A stretch of 64,000 nucleotides of DNA from Nitrobacter sp051912485 (GTDB lineage: Bacteria > Pseudomonadota > Alphaproteobacteria > Rhizobiales > Xanthobacteraceae), in contig NZ_CP196822.1 in NCBI RefSeq assembly GCF_051912485.1, positions 248,001-312,000 on the forward strand, in the 5' to 3' direction. Numbering within the stretch: the stretch's first letter is position 1; each line of letters starts with the position of its first letter. The notes beneath the pieces are model-generated. The model was not told the DNA's origin and searched no databases. It saw only the letters and a program-made list of their open reading frames with translations. Shown here piece after piece: positions 27,666-36,937 of the stretch. Made by a program: the position numbers and the translations under genes.

Positions 27666-29926
27666 GTTTTCGCCGTGACGTGATCTCCAAGCTGATCTTC
27701 TCCTGGGCGCGCCGCGTGCTGCCGTCGATGTCGGATACCGAGCGCGAGGCGCTGGAGGCCGGCGATGTCTGGTGGGACGCTGACCTGTTCACCGGCAATC
27801 CCGACTGGGCGAAGCTGCTGGCCACTGCGCCGGCAACTTTGACCGCGGAGGAAGAGGCGTTCCTCAACGGCCCGGTGGACGAACTCTGCGCCATGCTCGA
27901 CGACTGGAAGATCAACTGGAAATGGCGCGATCTGCCGCCGGATGTCTGGGATTTCATCAAGCAGAAAAAATTCTTCGGCATGATCATTCCGACCGAGTAC
28001 GGCGGGCTCGGCTTCTCGCCCTATGCGCATTCGGAAGTGGTACGTAAGATTTCGTCGCGCTCGCTGGTCGCCGCAGTTACGGTGATGGTGCCGAATTCGC
28101 TCGGCCCCGGCGAATTGCTGATGCGCTTCGGCACCAGGGATCAGCAGAACAAATGGCTGCCGCGCCTCGCCGACGGCCTTGACGTTCCGTGTTTTGGTCT
28201 GACCAGTCCGGAAGCCGGCTCTGATGCCGCGGCGATGGTCGACAGCGGCATTATCTGCAAGGGCACGTTCGAGGGCCGCGAGGTGATCGGGCTCAGGCTC
28301 AACTGGCACAAGCGCTACATCACGCTCGGCCCGGTGGCGACGTTGCTCGGCCTCGCCTTCAAGGCCTATGACCCGGAACATCTGGTCGGCTCGCAGGAAG
28401 ACCTTGGCATCACCGTGGCGCTGATCCCGACCGATCTGCCGGGTGTATCGATCGGTCGTCGCCATCTGCCGGCGATGCAAGTGTTCCAGAACGGTCCGAA
28501 CTGGGGCAAGGACGTCTTCATTCCGCTCGACTACGTCATCGGCGGAAAGGAGCGTCTGGGTCAGGGCTGGAAGATGCTGATGACGGCGCTGGCCGCCGGG
28601 CGCGGCATTTCGCTGCCGTCGTTGTCGGCGGCGGGCGCGGCCTTCGCGGCGCGCACCACCGGCGCCTATGCCCGCGTCCGTGAGCAGTTCGGCATTCCGA
28701 TCGGCAAGTTCGAGGGCATCGAGGAGCCGTTGGCTCGGATCGCCGCCACGGCCTATCTGATCGACGCGGCGCGGCGGCTGACTTGCGCCGCGCTCAACGA
28801 GGGTCACCATCCCGCCGTCATTTCCGGCATCATGAAGCTGCACGCCACCGAACGGCTGCGCACCGTGATCGATGACGCCATGGATATCCACGGCGGCAAG
28901 GCCGTGATCGACGGACCGCAAAACTACCTCGGGAATCTCTATCGCGGGGTACCGGTCTCGATCACGGTGGAAGGCGCCAACATCCTGACGCGCAACCTCA
29001 TCATCTTCGGGCAGGGCGCGATCCGCGCGCATCCCTATCTGCTGCAGGAGATGAATGGGCTCAGCGACACAAACCGAGCCAGGGGTCTCGATACCTTTGA
29101 CAAGGCGTTCTGGGTTCACATCGTCCACAGCGCCACCACGCTGTTCCGCGCCTGGGGTCGAAGCTGGAGCGGCGGGGCGTTCGCACCCGCGCCGGAAGAT
29201 GCGGGCGCGGTGACCAACTTCTATCGTCAGCTCTCGCGCTATTCGTCGGCCTTCGCGTTGTGTGCCGACATGGCGCTTCTGACGCTCGGCGGCAAGCTGA
29301 AGCGCAAGGAGATGCTGTCGGCGCGGTTCGGCGACATTCTCTCCGAGCTGTATCTCTTGTCGGCCGTCCTTAAGCGGTGGCATGACGAGGGCCGTCAGGA
29401 GGCCGATCTCCCGCTAGTCGAATGGTGCATGGCGACCGGCTTCCGCACCATCGAGCAGCGGTTTGCGGATATCCTGGCCAACCTGCCGAACCGCATCGTC
29501 GCGGTCATGCTCAAATTCATCATCCAGCCGTTGGGCGCGCTGGCGCGCGGGCCGAGCGACAAGGTTGTGCATGCTTGCGCGCAGCTGGTGCTGGAGCCTT
29601 CTGTCGCTCGCGACCGCTTGACGTCGGGGCTCGCGCATGTCGATGATGACCGTGGTCCGGCGCGGCTGGAAAAGGCGTTTCTACTGGTTACCGCCTCGGA
29701 GGAGGTGTTCAAGCGGATGCGCGCGGCGCGCCTGCACGATGCGGATGTGGCGGTGAAGCAGGGCGTCATCACTCAGGTCGAAGCCGAGCAATACAAGGCG
29801 GCGCACGAGGCGGTGCTCCGCGTCATCGAGGTCGATGACTTCGCGCCGGAAGCATTGTCGCCTTACAAGAAATCCGTCAACGTGCAGATCTTGCAGGAAC
29901 GAAGCGAAGCGAGGGCGGCAGGCTGA
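27662..29926 (+). CDS. fadE: Acyl-CoA dehydrogenase, FadE-type
   Basis: 754 residues, the length of FadE (about 800) and not of the 380-residue ACAD family. Residues 179-190 (GLTSPEAGSDAA) and 105-118 (FGMIIPTEYGGLGF) are the ACAD active-site and FAD regions. AARLLTCAALN-type segment near 370 and VIDDAMDIHGGKAVIDG (about 400) belong to the catalytic helical domain. The last 230 residues are the DUF1974 domain of FadE. It performs the first, FAD-linked oxidation of fatty acyl-CoA in beta-oxidation at the inner membrane face. It is the first long gene of a tight operon with thiolase, FadJ-type enzyme and thioesterase. Confidence 0.95.
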   Translation: MSFRRDVISKLIFSWARRVLPSMSDTEREALEAGDVWWDADLFTGNPDWAKLLATAPATLTAEEEAFLNGPVDELCAMLDDWKINWKWRDLPPDVWDFIKQKKFFGMIIPTEYGGLGFSPYAHSEVVRKISSRSLVAAVTVMVPNSLGPGELLMRFGTRDQQNKWLPRLADGLDVPCFGLTSPEAGSDAAAMVDSGIICKGTFEGREVIGLRLNWHKRYITLGPVATLLGLAFKAYDPEHLVGSQEDLGITVALIPTDLPGVSIGRRHLPAMQVFQNGPNWGKDVFIPLDYVIGGKERLGQGWKMLMTALAAGRGISLPSLSAAGAAFAARTTGAYARVREQFGIPIGKFEGIEEPLARIAATAYLIDAARRLTCAALNEGHHPAVISGIMKLHATERLRTVIDDAMDIHGGKAVIDGPQNYLGNLYRGVPVSITVEGANILTRNLIIFGQGAIRAHPYLLQEMNGLSDTNRARGLDTFDKAFWVHIVHSATTLFRAWGRSWSGGAFAPAPEDAGAVTNFYRQLSRYSSAFALCADMALLTLGGKLKRKEMLSARFGDILSELYLLSAVLKRWHDEGRQEADLPLVEWCMATGFRTIEQRFADILANLPNRIVAVMLKFIIQPLGALARGPSDKVVHACAQLVLEPSVARDRLTSGLAHVDDDRGPARLEKAFLLVTASEEVFKRMRAARLHDADVAVKQGVITQVEAEQYKAAHEAVLRVIEVDDFAPEALSPYKKSVNVQILQERSEARAAG

Positions 29927-31209
29927 TGGTGCGTCCGGTCTATATCATCGACGGCAGCCGAACCCCCTTTCTGAAAGCGCGCAGCGGTCCAGGGCCGTTC
30001 ACGCCGGTCGATCTGGCGGTGCAATGTGGACGGCCGCTTCTGGCGCGGCAGCCGTTTGCGCCAGACGCGTTCGATCAAGTCATCCTCGGCTGCGTTAACG
30101 TCATCGCCGACGAGATGAATCCAGCCCGCGTCGCTGCGCTGCGGCTCGGCATGGGCGAGGCAATGGTGGCGTTCACGGTGCAGATCAATTGCGGCTCCGG
30201 CATGCAATCGATGGACACCGGCTATCGCTACATCCGCGACGGCAATGCCAACCTGATCCTGACTGGTGGTGCGGAGGCGCTGAGCCACGCACCGCTGGTG
30301 TGGCCGCAGCAGGGCGTGCGCTGGTTCGCAGGCGTCGCCGGCGCCAAGGGCATCGTTGAGAAAATCAAGGCGATCGCGAAAGCGCGGCCGCCCTATTTCA
30401 AGCCGATCATCGGGCTTGAGCGGGGGCTGACCGATCCGATCACCGAACTCAACATGGGCCAGACCGCCGAGGTGGTCGGCCATCTTTTCGGCATCACCCG
30501 CGAACAATCCGACGCCTACGCGGTCGAAAGCCACAAGCGGCTTGCGAAGGCACAGGCCGAAGGCTGGCTCAAGGGCGAATTGGAAACCGCATTCTCTCGC
30601 GACGGTAAATTCTACGATCACGACGACGGCGTGCGCCCGGACTCTTCGATGGAGACGCTGGCGAAGCTGAAGCCGGTGTTCGAGCGGCCGTGGGGCCAGG
30701 TCACCGCCGGCAATTCGTCGCAGATCACCGACGGCGCCTGCTGGACCATTCTCGCATCGGAGGATGCCGTCATCAAACACGGACTCAAGCCGAAGGCGAT
30801 GATCATTGACAGCCAGTGGTCGGCGCTCGATCCCTCGATCATGGGGCTCGGCCCGGTGCTGTCGACGACCGAGCTGTTGAAACGCAACAAGCTCTCGCTC
30901 CACGACATCGAGACCTGGGAGCTCAACGAAGCGTTCGCCACCCAAGTGCTCGGCTGCCTCGCCGCGTGGGAGGACGAAAAATTCTGTCGCGAGGTGCTCG
31001 GCCTCGACGGTGCGGCCGGCACGGTCGACCGTGCCAGACTCAACGTCGATGGCGGCGCGGTCAGCCTCGGCCATCCCGTCGGCACTTCGGGCAACCGCAT
31101 CGTGCTGCACCTCGTCAACGCCATGAAGCGGCTTGGCAACCGACGCGGCATCGCCACCGAATGCATCGGCGGCGGGCAGGGCGGTGCGATGCTGATAGAG
31201 ATGGTGTGA
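29926..31209 (+). CDS. fadI: Acetyl-CoA C-acyltransferase (thiolase)
   Basis: 427 residues, overlapping the fadE stop by one base. The N-terminal thiolase half has the nucleophilic Cys89 in INCGSGMQSM. The C-terminal half has LGHPVGTSGNRIV (catalytic His region) and TECIGGGQGGAM with the second catalytic Cys near 414. It cleaves 3-ketoacyl-CoA to acetyl-CoA and a shortened acyl-CoA. The length of 427 fits the FadI subclass better than the 390-residue FadA subclass, though the symbol is a best guess. It is the partner of the following FadJ-type protein in beta-oxidation. Confidence 0.92.
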   Translation: MVRPVYIIDGSRTPFLKARSGPGPFTPVDLAVQCGRPLLARQPFAPDAFDQVILGCVNVIADEMNPARVAALRLGMGEAMVAFTVQINCGSGMQSMDTGYRYIRDGNANLILTGGAEALSHAPLVWPQQGVRWFAGVAGAKGIVEKIKAIAKARPPYFKPIIGLERGLTDPITELNMGQTAEVVGHLFGITREQSDAYAVESHKRLAKAQAEGWLKGELETAFSRDGKFYDHDDGVRPDSSMETLAKLKPVFERPWGQVTAGNSSQITDGACWTILASEDAVIKHGLKPKAMIIDSQWSALDPSIMGLGPVLSTTELLKRNKLSLHDIETWELNEAFATQVLGCLAAWEDEKFCREVLGLDGAAGTVDRARLNVDGGAVSLGHPVGTSGNRIVLHLVNAMKRLGNRRGIATECIGGGQGGAMLIEMV

Positions 31210-31216
31210 GGGCGTC

Positions 31217-33307
31217 ATGGATTCGAAGGTCTTGGACGTTCTCAAGGATCGCGTGCTGGAGCTCGGGCCGAAACCCGACGCGAGCGGCCCTTATCGCAAC
31301 TTCAAGCTGACGCGCGATGCCGACGGCGTGGCGTGGGTGCTGTTCGACCGCGCCGATTCCAGCGCCAATACGCTGTCGTCGGAGGTGATGGAGGAGTTCA
31401 GCGCGATCCTGAGCGTGCTGGAAAACCAGCCGCCATCCGGCATCGTGATCCGCTCGGCGAAGACATCGGGCTTTATCGCCGGAGCAGACGTCAATGAGTT
31501 CCGCGGCGCCGCCGATCCGGGCGCGGTCGAAACGACGATCGGCCGCGCGCACGGCATCATCGACAGGCTGGAGGCGCTGAAGGTTCCGAGCGTCGCCGTG
31601 ATCCACGGCTTCTGCCTCGGCGGCGGACTCGAGCTGGCGCTGGCGTGCCGGACGCGGATCGCCATCGACGACGCGCGGTTCGGTTTCCCGGAAGTGATGC
31701 TCGGCCTGCATCCTGGCCTCGGCGGTACGGCGCGGTCTACCAGACTAGTCAATCCGATGCAGGCCATGACGCTGATGCTGACCGGCAAGACCATCGATGC
31801 GCGCAAGGCGAAATCGCTCGGCCTTGTCGATGCCGTGACGCAGGAACGTCACGTCCGTAACGCAGTGAAGGATATGGTTGGCGGCCGGCTGAAGAGTGGC
31901 AGGCCAGGTGTGCTCAATCGGCTGCTTAATCTCGGTCCCGTTCGCGGCTTTCTCGCCAAGCGGATGCGCCAGGAGGCTGCGAAGGCCGCACCGCAAGAGC
32001 ATTATCCGGCTCCCTATGCGCTGATTGATCTCTGGGAAAAGCATGGCGGCAGCAAGACCGCGATGCTTGCGGCCGAAAAACGTTCCTTCGCCGAGCTGAT
32101 GGTGACGTCGACGGCGCAGAACCTGATTCGGGTGTTCTTCCTGCGCGAGCAGATGAAGAAGCTCGCTGGCGGCGGCAACGTCGTGAAGCATCTGCACGTC
32201 ATCGGCGCCGGCGCCATGGGCGGCGACATCGCCGCGTGGTGCGCGCACCAGGACATCCGGGTCACGCTCGCGGACATGAAGCCGGAGCCGATCGCAGGCG
32301 CGGTCAAGCGGGCAGCCGATCTTTACGGCAAGATCGTGCGCAAGCGGACCGAGATTCGCGACACGCTCGACCGCCTGATACCAGACCTCAGCGGCGAAGG
32401 CGTGCGCAATGCCGATCTCATCATCGAGGCGGTACCCGAGAAGCTTGAACTGAAGCAGAAGGTCTATGCCGGTATCGAGCCCAGGATGAAGCCGGGCGCG
32501 ATCCTCGCCACCAACACATCGAGCATTCCGCTACAGGAGCTGCGCACCACGCTGCAGCATCCGGAGCGGCTGGTGGGCTTGCACTTTTTCAATCCGGTGT
32601 CGCGGCTGCAGCTGGTCGAGGTGGTCAGCCACGACACTGCCGACTCGCAGGTGTTGAAAGAGGCAATGGCGTTCGTCGGCGCCATCGACCGGCTGCCGCT
32701 GCCGGTGAAGAGCTCGTCGGGTTTCCTCGTCAACCGCGCGCTGACGCCGTACATGCTCGAAGCCATGGTCATGCTCGACGAGAAGATCGACAAGACCGTA
32801 ATCGATGCCGCGGCGGGAAAATTCGGCATGCCAATGGGGCCGATTGAACTCGCCGACCAGGTCGGGCTGGACATCTGCCTCGCTGTTGGTGACGAGCTGC
32901 GCTCGAAGTTCGGTGATGCTCTTCCACAGCCGCCGGACTGGCTGCGCGAAAAGGTCGCGAAGGGCGAACTCGGCCGCAAGACCGGCCAGGGTTTTTACAC
33001 CTGGCGCGACGGCAAGGCCGAGAAGGGCACCGCAAGCAGGTCGCAGGTCACGCCGGAAATGATCGACCGCCTGGTGCTGCCTATGTCGAACGTCTGCGTC
33101 GCGTGCCTGCGCGAAGGCATCGTTGACGATCCCGATCTGGTCGACGGTGCGATGATCTTCGGCACCGGCTACGCGCCGTTCCGCGGCGGGCCGCTGAACT
33201 ATGCGCGTACCCGTGGCGCGGAGAATGTAGCCGCCAACCTGCGCGAACTCGCGGGAAAATTCGGCGTTCGTTTCGCGCCGGATGCCGGCTGGGATACGTT
33301 CAAGTGA
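31217..33307 (+). CDS. fadJ: Bifunctional enoyl-CoA hydratase/3-hydroxyacyl-CoA dehydrogenase, FadJ-type
   Basis: 696 residues. The N-terminal crotonase domain has ADVNEFRGAADP near 95 and FCLGGGLELALACRTRIA near 135 with the oxyanion-hole region. The hydroxyacyl-CoA dehydrogenase domain starts at VIGAGAMGGDIAAW (about 335), has ATNTSSIPLQEL near 435 and HFFNPVSRLQLVEVV (about 460) with the catalytic His. It ends with two C-terminal helical domains. It performs hydration and oxidation of enoyl-CoA, and the start follows GAGGG 8 bases after the thiolase stop. Residue details of isomerase capacity are not resolved, so FadB and FadJ are both possible symbols. Confidence 0.93.
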   Translation: MDSKVLDVLKDRVLELGPKPDASGPYRNFKLTRDADGVAWVLFDRADSSANTLSSEVMEEFSAILSVLENQPPSGIVIRSAKTSGFIAGADVNEFRGAADPGAVETTIGRAHGIIDRLEALKVPSVAVIHGFCLGGGLELALACRTRIAIDDARFGFPEVMLGLHPGLGGTARSTRLVNPMQAMTLMLTGKTIDARKAKSLGLVDAVTQERHVRNAVKDMVGGRLKSGRPGVLNRLLNLGPVRGFLAKRMRQEAAKAAPQEHYPAPYALIDLWEKHGGSKTAMLAAEKRSFAELMVTSTAQNLIRVFFLREQMKKLAGGGNVVKHLHVIGAGAMGGDIAAWCAHQDIRVTLADMKPEPIAGAVKRAADLYGKIVRKRTEIRDTLDRLIPDLSGEGVRNADLIIEAVPEKLELKQKVYAGIEPRMKPGAILATNTSSIPLQELRTTLQHPERLVGLHFFNPVSRLQLVEVVSHDTADSQVLKEAMAFVGAIDRLPLPVKSSSGFLVNRALTPYMLEAMVMLDEKIDKTVIDAAAGKFGMPMGPIELADQVGLDICLAVGDELRSKFGDALPQPPDWLREKVAKGELGRKTGQGFYTWRDGKAEKGTASRSQVTPEMIDRLVLPMSNVCVACLREGIVDDPDLVDGAMIFGTGYAPFRGGPLNYARTRGAENVAANLRELAGKFGVRFAPDAGWDTFK

Positions 33308-33353
33308 GGCGGTGCGTGATATTGCCTCGGACAGATCAATCGCGGACCCCCTC

Positions 33354-33788
33354 ATGACCGACGCTACAGCCGTTCACGCCCCGCCGATCGCTGAAACCGC
33401 GCCGCTCGGCGAACTCTGCACGCGCACGCTGGCGATGCCCGCGGATACCAACCAGAACGGCGATATTTTTGGCGGCTGGCTGCTCAGCCAGATGGACATT
33501 GGCGGCGGCATCTTCGCGTCCAAGCTTGCGCAGTCGCGCACCGTGACGGTCGCGATCGACGCCATGAATTTCCGCAAACCGGTATTTGTCGGCGATCTCG
33601 TCTCCGTGCATGCCACGCTGGTCCGCATCGGCAGGACCTCGATAACGGTGCACCTGGAAGCCTGGGTGATGCGCCGCAAGGAGATGCAGTTCATCCTCGT
33701 CACCGATGGCACGTTCACCTATGTCGCGATCGACGATCAGGGCCACCCGCGCGAAGTCCCGCCGACCGGCCGGCCGGTTACGGCCTAA
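33354..33788 (+). CDS. Acyl-CoA thioesterase, YciA/BACH-type hotdog fold
   Basis: 144 residues from ATG 33354 (MTDATAVHAPP). The frame open from 33282 lacks a good binding site and overlaps the fadJ end. LAMPADTNQNGDIFGGWLLSQMD (about 30-52) is the hallmark of YciA-like thioesterases, with the catalytic Asp near NQNGDIF. VTVAIDAMNFRKPVFVGDLV and GTFTYVAID complete the hotdog fold. It would hydrolyse acyl-CoA to free acid and CoA in the cytosol, releasing CoA or controlling the acyl pool in beta-oxidation. It is the last gene of the operon that begins at fadE, with 46 bases before it. Confidence 0.88.
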   Translation: MTDATAVHAPPIAETAPLGELCTRTLAMPADTNQNGDIFGGWLLSQMDIGGGIFASKLAQSRTVTVAIDAMNFRKPVFVGDLVSVHATLVRIGRTSITVHLEAWVMRRKEMQFILVTDGTFTYVAIDDQGHPREVPPTGRPVTA

Positions 33789-33996
33789 TCAGCATCAACT
33801 TTCGTCTGTGTTAGGACAATCAGACGGCTTGCGCCAAGCCGGGCCGGAGATGCTGTTCGACGAGCAATCAAATCTCGACGGATTCTAGTTGCGGACGAGA
33901 GAACCATGTCCATATCCTGAGGATGGCACGACGGGAACGTTTTTCCCCGATGCCCGTTATTCGCGCGGCCTTCGGGCCGGAAACTGCGAGTGAGAC

Positions 33997-34233
33997 ATGT
34001 CAAATACCTATATCATCGAAGTTGGTTCGGAATCCGCGGGCATCGTCGTGCGCGATCGCGCGGGGTTCCGGTTCTTTTCGGCCTCTCGGCGGTTCAGCTC
34101 CCTGGATGGCAAGCTGTTCCGGAGCGCCCGCGAGGCGGAGCGCGCTGCGAAGTCGCGGGCATCGTCGTCGAAATCCGTCTCTCCCGGTTTCGTGACGTCT
34201 CTGCGCCGGGCCTTACCGAAATTTCGGTTTTGA
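33997..34233 (+). CDS. Small hypothetical protein, 78 residues
   Basis: ATG at 33997 follows GAGTGAGAC. The product MSNTYIIEVGSESAGIVVRD is beta-rich at the start, then FRFFSASRRFSSLDGKLFRS and an alkaline, Ser/Arg-rich C-terminus. This pattern recalls short proteins of unknown role widespread in Bradyrhizobium relatives. It has no signal or membrane segment. A frame on the opposite strand is likely its shadow. Function is unknown. Confidence 0.7.
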   Translation: MSNTYIIEVGSESAGIVVRDRAGFRFFSASRRFSSLDGKLFRSAREAERAAKSRASSSKSVSPGFVTSLRRALPKFRF

Positions 34234-34272
34234 CGGCGGCGTTGCCCGGCGCAGGAATACTGCGTTGACCGC

Positions 34273-34599
34273 TTACCTGAAATAGGCACCATGAGATCCC
34301 TCTGATCTTGTGATGCTGGTGACCGGGATTACCAGCGTCGATCCGAGATCTTGAAACCAGCTGCGCCGCAGTGGCCGGTGCATATCGCTCATCTCAGCCA
34401 GATCCAGACTTTCGTCTGCCCTCTGGGCCTTCACGCCATCTGCCAGGCGCGCGGTTACCGAGATTGTGGCGATCCCGGGCAAGCCGACGATCTTGGCCAT
34501 GATGGAGAGGTCGGCAGTGCGGGAATGCACCTCGGGGCTGTGGGCTAACCTCTCGCAGCCATCCCGGATGCTGCCCGCGGCACTGAACATTGGAAGCAT
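34273..34599 (-). CDS. Doubtful ORF, 108 residues
   Basis: The minus frame has GC-rich third positions and a readable product (MAKIVGLPGIATISVTARLA from the ATG at 34500), but no clear ribosome binding site and no family. It lies in the 420-base gap before glpD, divergent from it. If real, the start at 34500 would give 75 residues. I record it because the rest of the gap is otherwise empty. Confidence 0.3.
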   Translation of the reverse strand: MLPMFSAAGSIRDGCERLAHSPEVHSRTADLSIMAKIVGLPGIATISVTARLADGVKAQRADESLDLAEMSDMHRPLRRSWFQDLGSTLVIPVTSITRSEGSHGAYFR

Positions 34600-34653
34600 C
34601 GTATGCTATTTTAGCACCTGTGTTTTTCTTTAAAGAACGCAAGGAATGCGTCT

Positions 34654-36195
34654 GTGAGTCAGGTTTTCGACCTCGCTATCATCGGCGGCGGCGTCAATGG
34701 GTGCGGGATCGCGCGCGACGCTGCGGGGCGGGGCAATTCGGTTTTCCTCTGCGAAATGAATGATCTCGCCAGCGGCACCTCGTCGGTGTCGACCAAGCTC
34801 GTGCATGGCGGGCTGCGCTATCTCGAATATTACGAGTTTCATTTGGTTCGTGAGGCGCTGATCGAGCGCGAAATTCTCTGGCGGATCGCGCCTCACATCA
34901 TTCGCCCGCTGCGCTTCGTGCTGCCGCATCACGCGGGCTTGCGGTCGACATGGCTGCTGCGGCTCGGCCTGTTCCTTTACGATCATATCGGCGGACGAAA
35001 GCTGCTGCCGCCGACGCGTTCGGTCGATCTCGCGCGCGACGAGGTCGGCAAGCCGCTAACCCCCGGCCGTTACCGCAAGGGTTTCGAATATTCGGACTGT
35101 TTCGTCGATGATGCTCGCCTCGTCGTTCTCACCGCGCGCGATGCGGCTGGTCGCGGTGCGGACATCCGAACCCGGACGCGTGCGGTCGAGACCCGCCAGG
35201 CCGACGGCCTCTGGCACGTCACGGTCGAGGACACGCTGAGCGGCGAACACAGCACCATCGCGGCGCGGGTGCTGGTCAACGCAGGCGGCCCGTGGGTCGA
35301 ACAGGTGCTGGGGCTCGGTGCCGGCGTCAACACCCGCGCAAGAGTGCGGCTGGTGCAGGGTTCGCATATCGTGGTCAGGAAGCTCTACGACCACGACCGC
35401 GCCTATATTTTCCAGAACAGCGATGGCCGGATCGTGTTCGCAATTCCCTATCAGGACGACTTCACCCTGATCGGCACCACAGACCGCGATTACGATGGCG
35501 ATCCCGCCAAGGTGAAGGCCACGGACGAGGAGATCGCTTATCTCTGCGCCTCTGTCAGCGAATATCTGGCGAAGCCGGTGAAGCCGGAGGACGTGGTGTG
35601 GACCTATGCCGGGGTGCGCCCGCTCTACGACGACGGCGCCAGCGAAGCCAAGGCCGCCACCCGCGAATACGCCTTCGAACTCGATACGCCCGGCGGTGTG
35701 CCGCTGCTCTCGGTCTATGGCGGCAAGATCACCACCCATCGCCGGCTCGCCGAGGAGGCGCTGGAAAAGCTGTCGCCCTATCTCAAAGGGACCAAAGCGC
35801 GCGAGGGCTGGACCGCGAAGGCGCCGCTGCCCGGCGGCGACATGAATGTGTCGGCGGTCGCGGCGCTGACGGCGGACCTGTTGCGCTGCTATCCTTTCTT
35901 GACGCTGGCACATGCGAACCGTCTCGCCCACGCCTACGGGACCCGCGCGGCGAAGGTGTTAGGCGCAGCGAAATCCATGGCCGATCTCGGTCGGGGATTC
36001 GGCGGTACTCTGACCGAGCGCGAGGTCCGCTATCTGATCTCCGACGAATGGGCCTGCACTGCGGAGGACGTCGTCTGGCGGCGCTCCAAGCTCGGCTTGC
36101 GGATGTCGTCGGCTGACATCGCGGCGCTTGACGAATGGATCGCTACACAACGGATCACCGCGCGACCGAAGCAGAACGCAGGCGCGCGGCCATAG
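34654..36195 (+). CDS. glpD: Aerobic glycerol-3-phosphate dehydrogenase
   Basis: 513 residues from GTG 34654, with AAGGA ahead. FDLAIIGGGVNGCGIARDAAGRG (5-27) is the FAD-binding start. TKLVHGGLRYLEYYEF (about 48-63) is a GlpD signature, and VLVNAGGPWVEQVL and SDGRIVFAIPYQDDFTLIGTTDRDY lie in the middle domain. A C-terminal helical domain (about 385-500) follows. It oxidises glycerol 3-phosphate to dihydroxyacetone phosphate at the inner membrane, passing electrons to quinone. No glpF, glpK or glpR gene is nearby, so regulation is not visible. A terminator follows at 36232. Confidence 0.95.
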   Translation: MSQVFDLAIIGGGVNGCGIARDAAGRGNSVFLCEMNDLASGTSSVSTKLVHGGLRYLEYYEFHLVREALIEREILWRIAPHIIRPLRFVLPHHAGLRSTWLLRLGLFLYDHIGGRKLLPPTRSVDLARDEVGKPLTPGRYRKGFEYSDCFVDDARLVVLTARDAAGRGADIRTRTRAVETRQADGLWHVTVEDTLSGEHSTIAARVLVNAGGPWVEQVLGLGAGVNTRARVRLVQGSHIVVRKLYDHDRAYIFQNSDGRIVFAIPYQDDFTLIGTTDRDYDGDPAKVKATDEEIAYLCASVSEYLAKPVKPEDVVWTYAGVRPLYDDGASEAKAATREYAFELDTPGGVPLLSVYGGKITTHRRLAEEALEKLSPYLKGTKAREGWTAKAPLPGGDMNVSAVAALTADLLRCYPFLTLAHANRLAHAYGTRAAKVLGAAKSMADLGRGFGGTLTEREVRYLISDEWACTAEDVVWRRSKLGLRMSSADIAALDEWIATQRITARPKQNAGARP

Positions 36196-36231
36196 CGCAA
36201 CCAGGTCACGCGGGTCGTCCCTCAACGAAAG

Positions 36232-36257
36232 GCCGGGAGCGATCCCGGCTTTTCTTC
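36232..36257 (+). terminator. Rho-independent terminator of glpD
   Basis: GCCGGGA-GCGA-TCCCGGC is a perfect 7-bp stem with a tetraloop, followed by TTTTCTTCT, 37 bases after the glpD stop. It is between convergent genes. Confidence 0.88.
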
Positions 36258-36297
36258 TGCGATACGCAAATAGGTAACAGTTCAGCCCGACCGAGCC

Positions 36298-36801
36298 TTA
36301 TTTCACGCCCATGAAGTCCCGCTTGCCGATCTCGACCCCGTTGTGACGCAGGATGTCGTATGCGGTCGTTGCGTGAAAGTAGAAGTTCGGCAGGGCGAAG
36401 TGGCTGAGATATTGCTGGCCCTTCAATGTCATTGTCTTGTCCGGACCGGCGGGGAAGGTCACATCGCGAGTTTCCGCACCTTCGAATTTGGCCGGCGCTG
36501 TGTCCTTCACGTAATTCGTCGCCGTGGCGAGGCGCTGCTGTAAGTCGTCAAAGGTCTTTTCCGTATCCGGCGTGCTAGGCACCTCCGAGCCGCTCAGCCG
36601 CGCGCAAGTCTTCACGGCGAAGTCGCAGGCGATCTGAATCTGGCGCGTCAGCGGCAGCATGTCTGGATAGAGCCGCGCGGTCAGTAGCGCTTCGGGCGCG
36701 ATTTTTCGCGCAATAGCATAGCCTTCGGCTTTCCTGAGAATGTCGGAGAGGGCGCCGAGCGTTTGCAGGAAGGCGGGGGCGGTAGAATCATAAAATGACA
36801 T
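36298..36801 (-). CDS. DUF1993 family protein
   Basis: 167 residues from the ATG at 36801 (MSFYDSTAPAFLQTLGALSD), with AAAGAG ahead; the upstream extension to 36921 has atypical composition and is not used. The IQIACDFAVKTCARLSG segment (about 55-71) and the end FALPNFYFHATTAYDILRHN are the DUF1993 hallmarks. The fold is a DinB-like four-helix bundle, often with a His triad for metal; the His residues near the C-terminus (HFALPNF, FHATTA, RHNG) fit that. Function is unknown. Converges with glpD. Confidence 0.85.
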   Translation of the reverse strand: MSFYDSTAPAFLQTLGALSDILRKAEGYAIARKIAPEALLTARLYPDMLPLTRQIQIACDFAVKTCARLSGSEVPSTPDTEKTFDDLQQRLATATNYVKDTAPAKFEGAETRDVTFPAGPDKTMTLKGQQYLSHFALPNFYFHATTAYDILRHNGVEIGKRDFMGVK

Positions 36802-36937
36802 GGGCTGCTCTTTAGGATGCGAGGTCGGGAATGAATTATCTCGGATGCAGCTGCGAAGGGAAGAAACAGACCGCTGGATGCAACTGGGGATGCGGGCCGC
36901 GCACGGCAACCGGTACATCACATTTTATTGTCGTGAT

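Noticed and set aside
23532..29383. Long minus-strand frames opposite the RND pump and fadE genes (23532-24710, 24861-26378, 27638-29383)
   Set aside because: They are shadows of the real plus-strand genes, with His/Arg/Asp-rich unfamiliar products.
29863..31245. 460-codon minus frame opposite the thiolase gene
   Set aside because: The plus strand encodes a full thiolase with catalytic residues, so the opposite frame is a codon-bias artefact.
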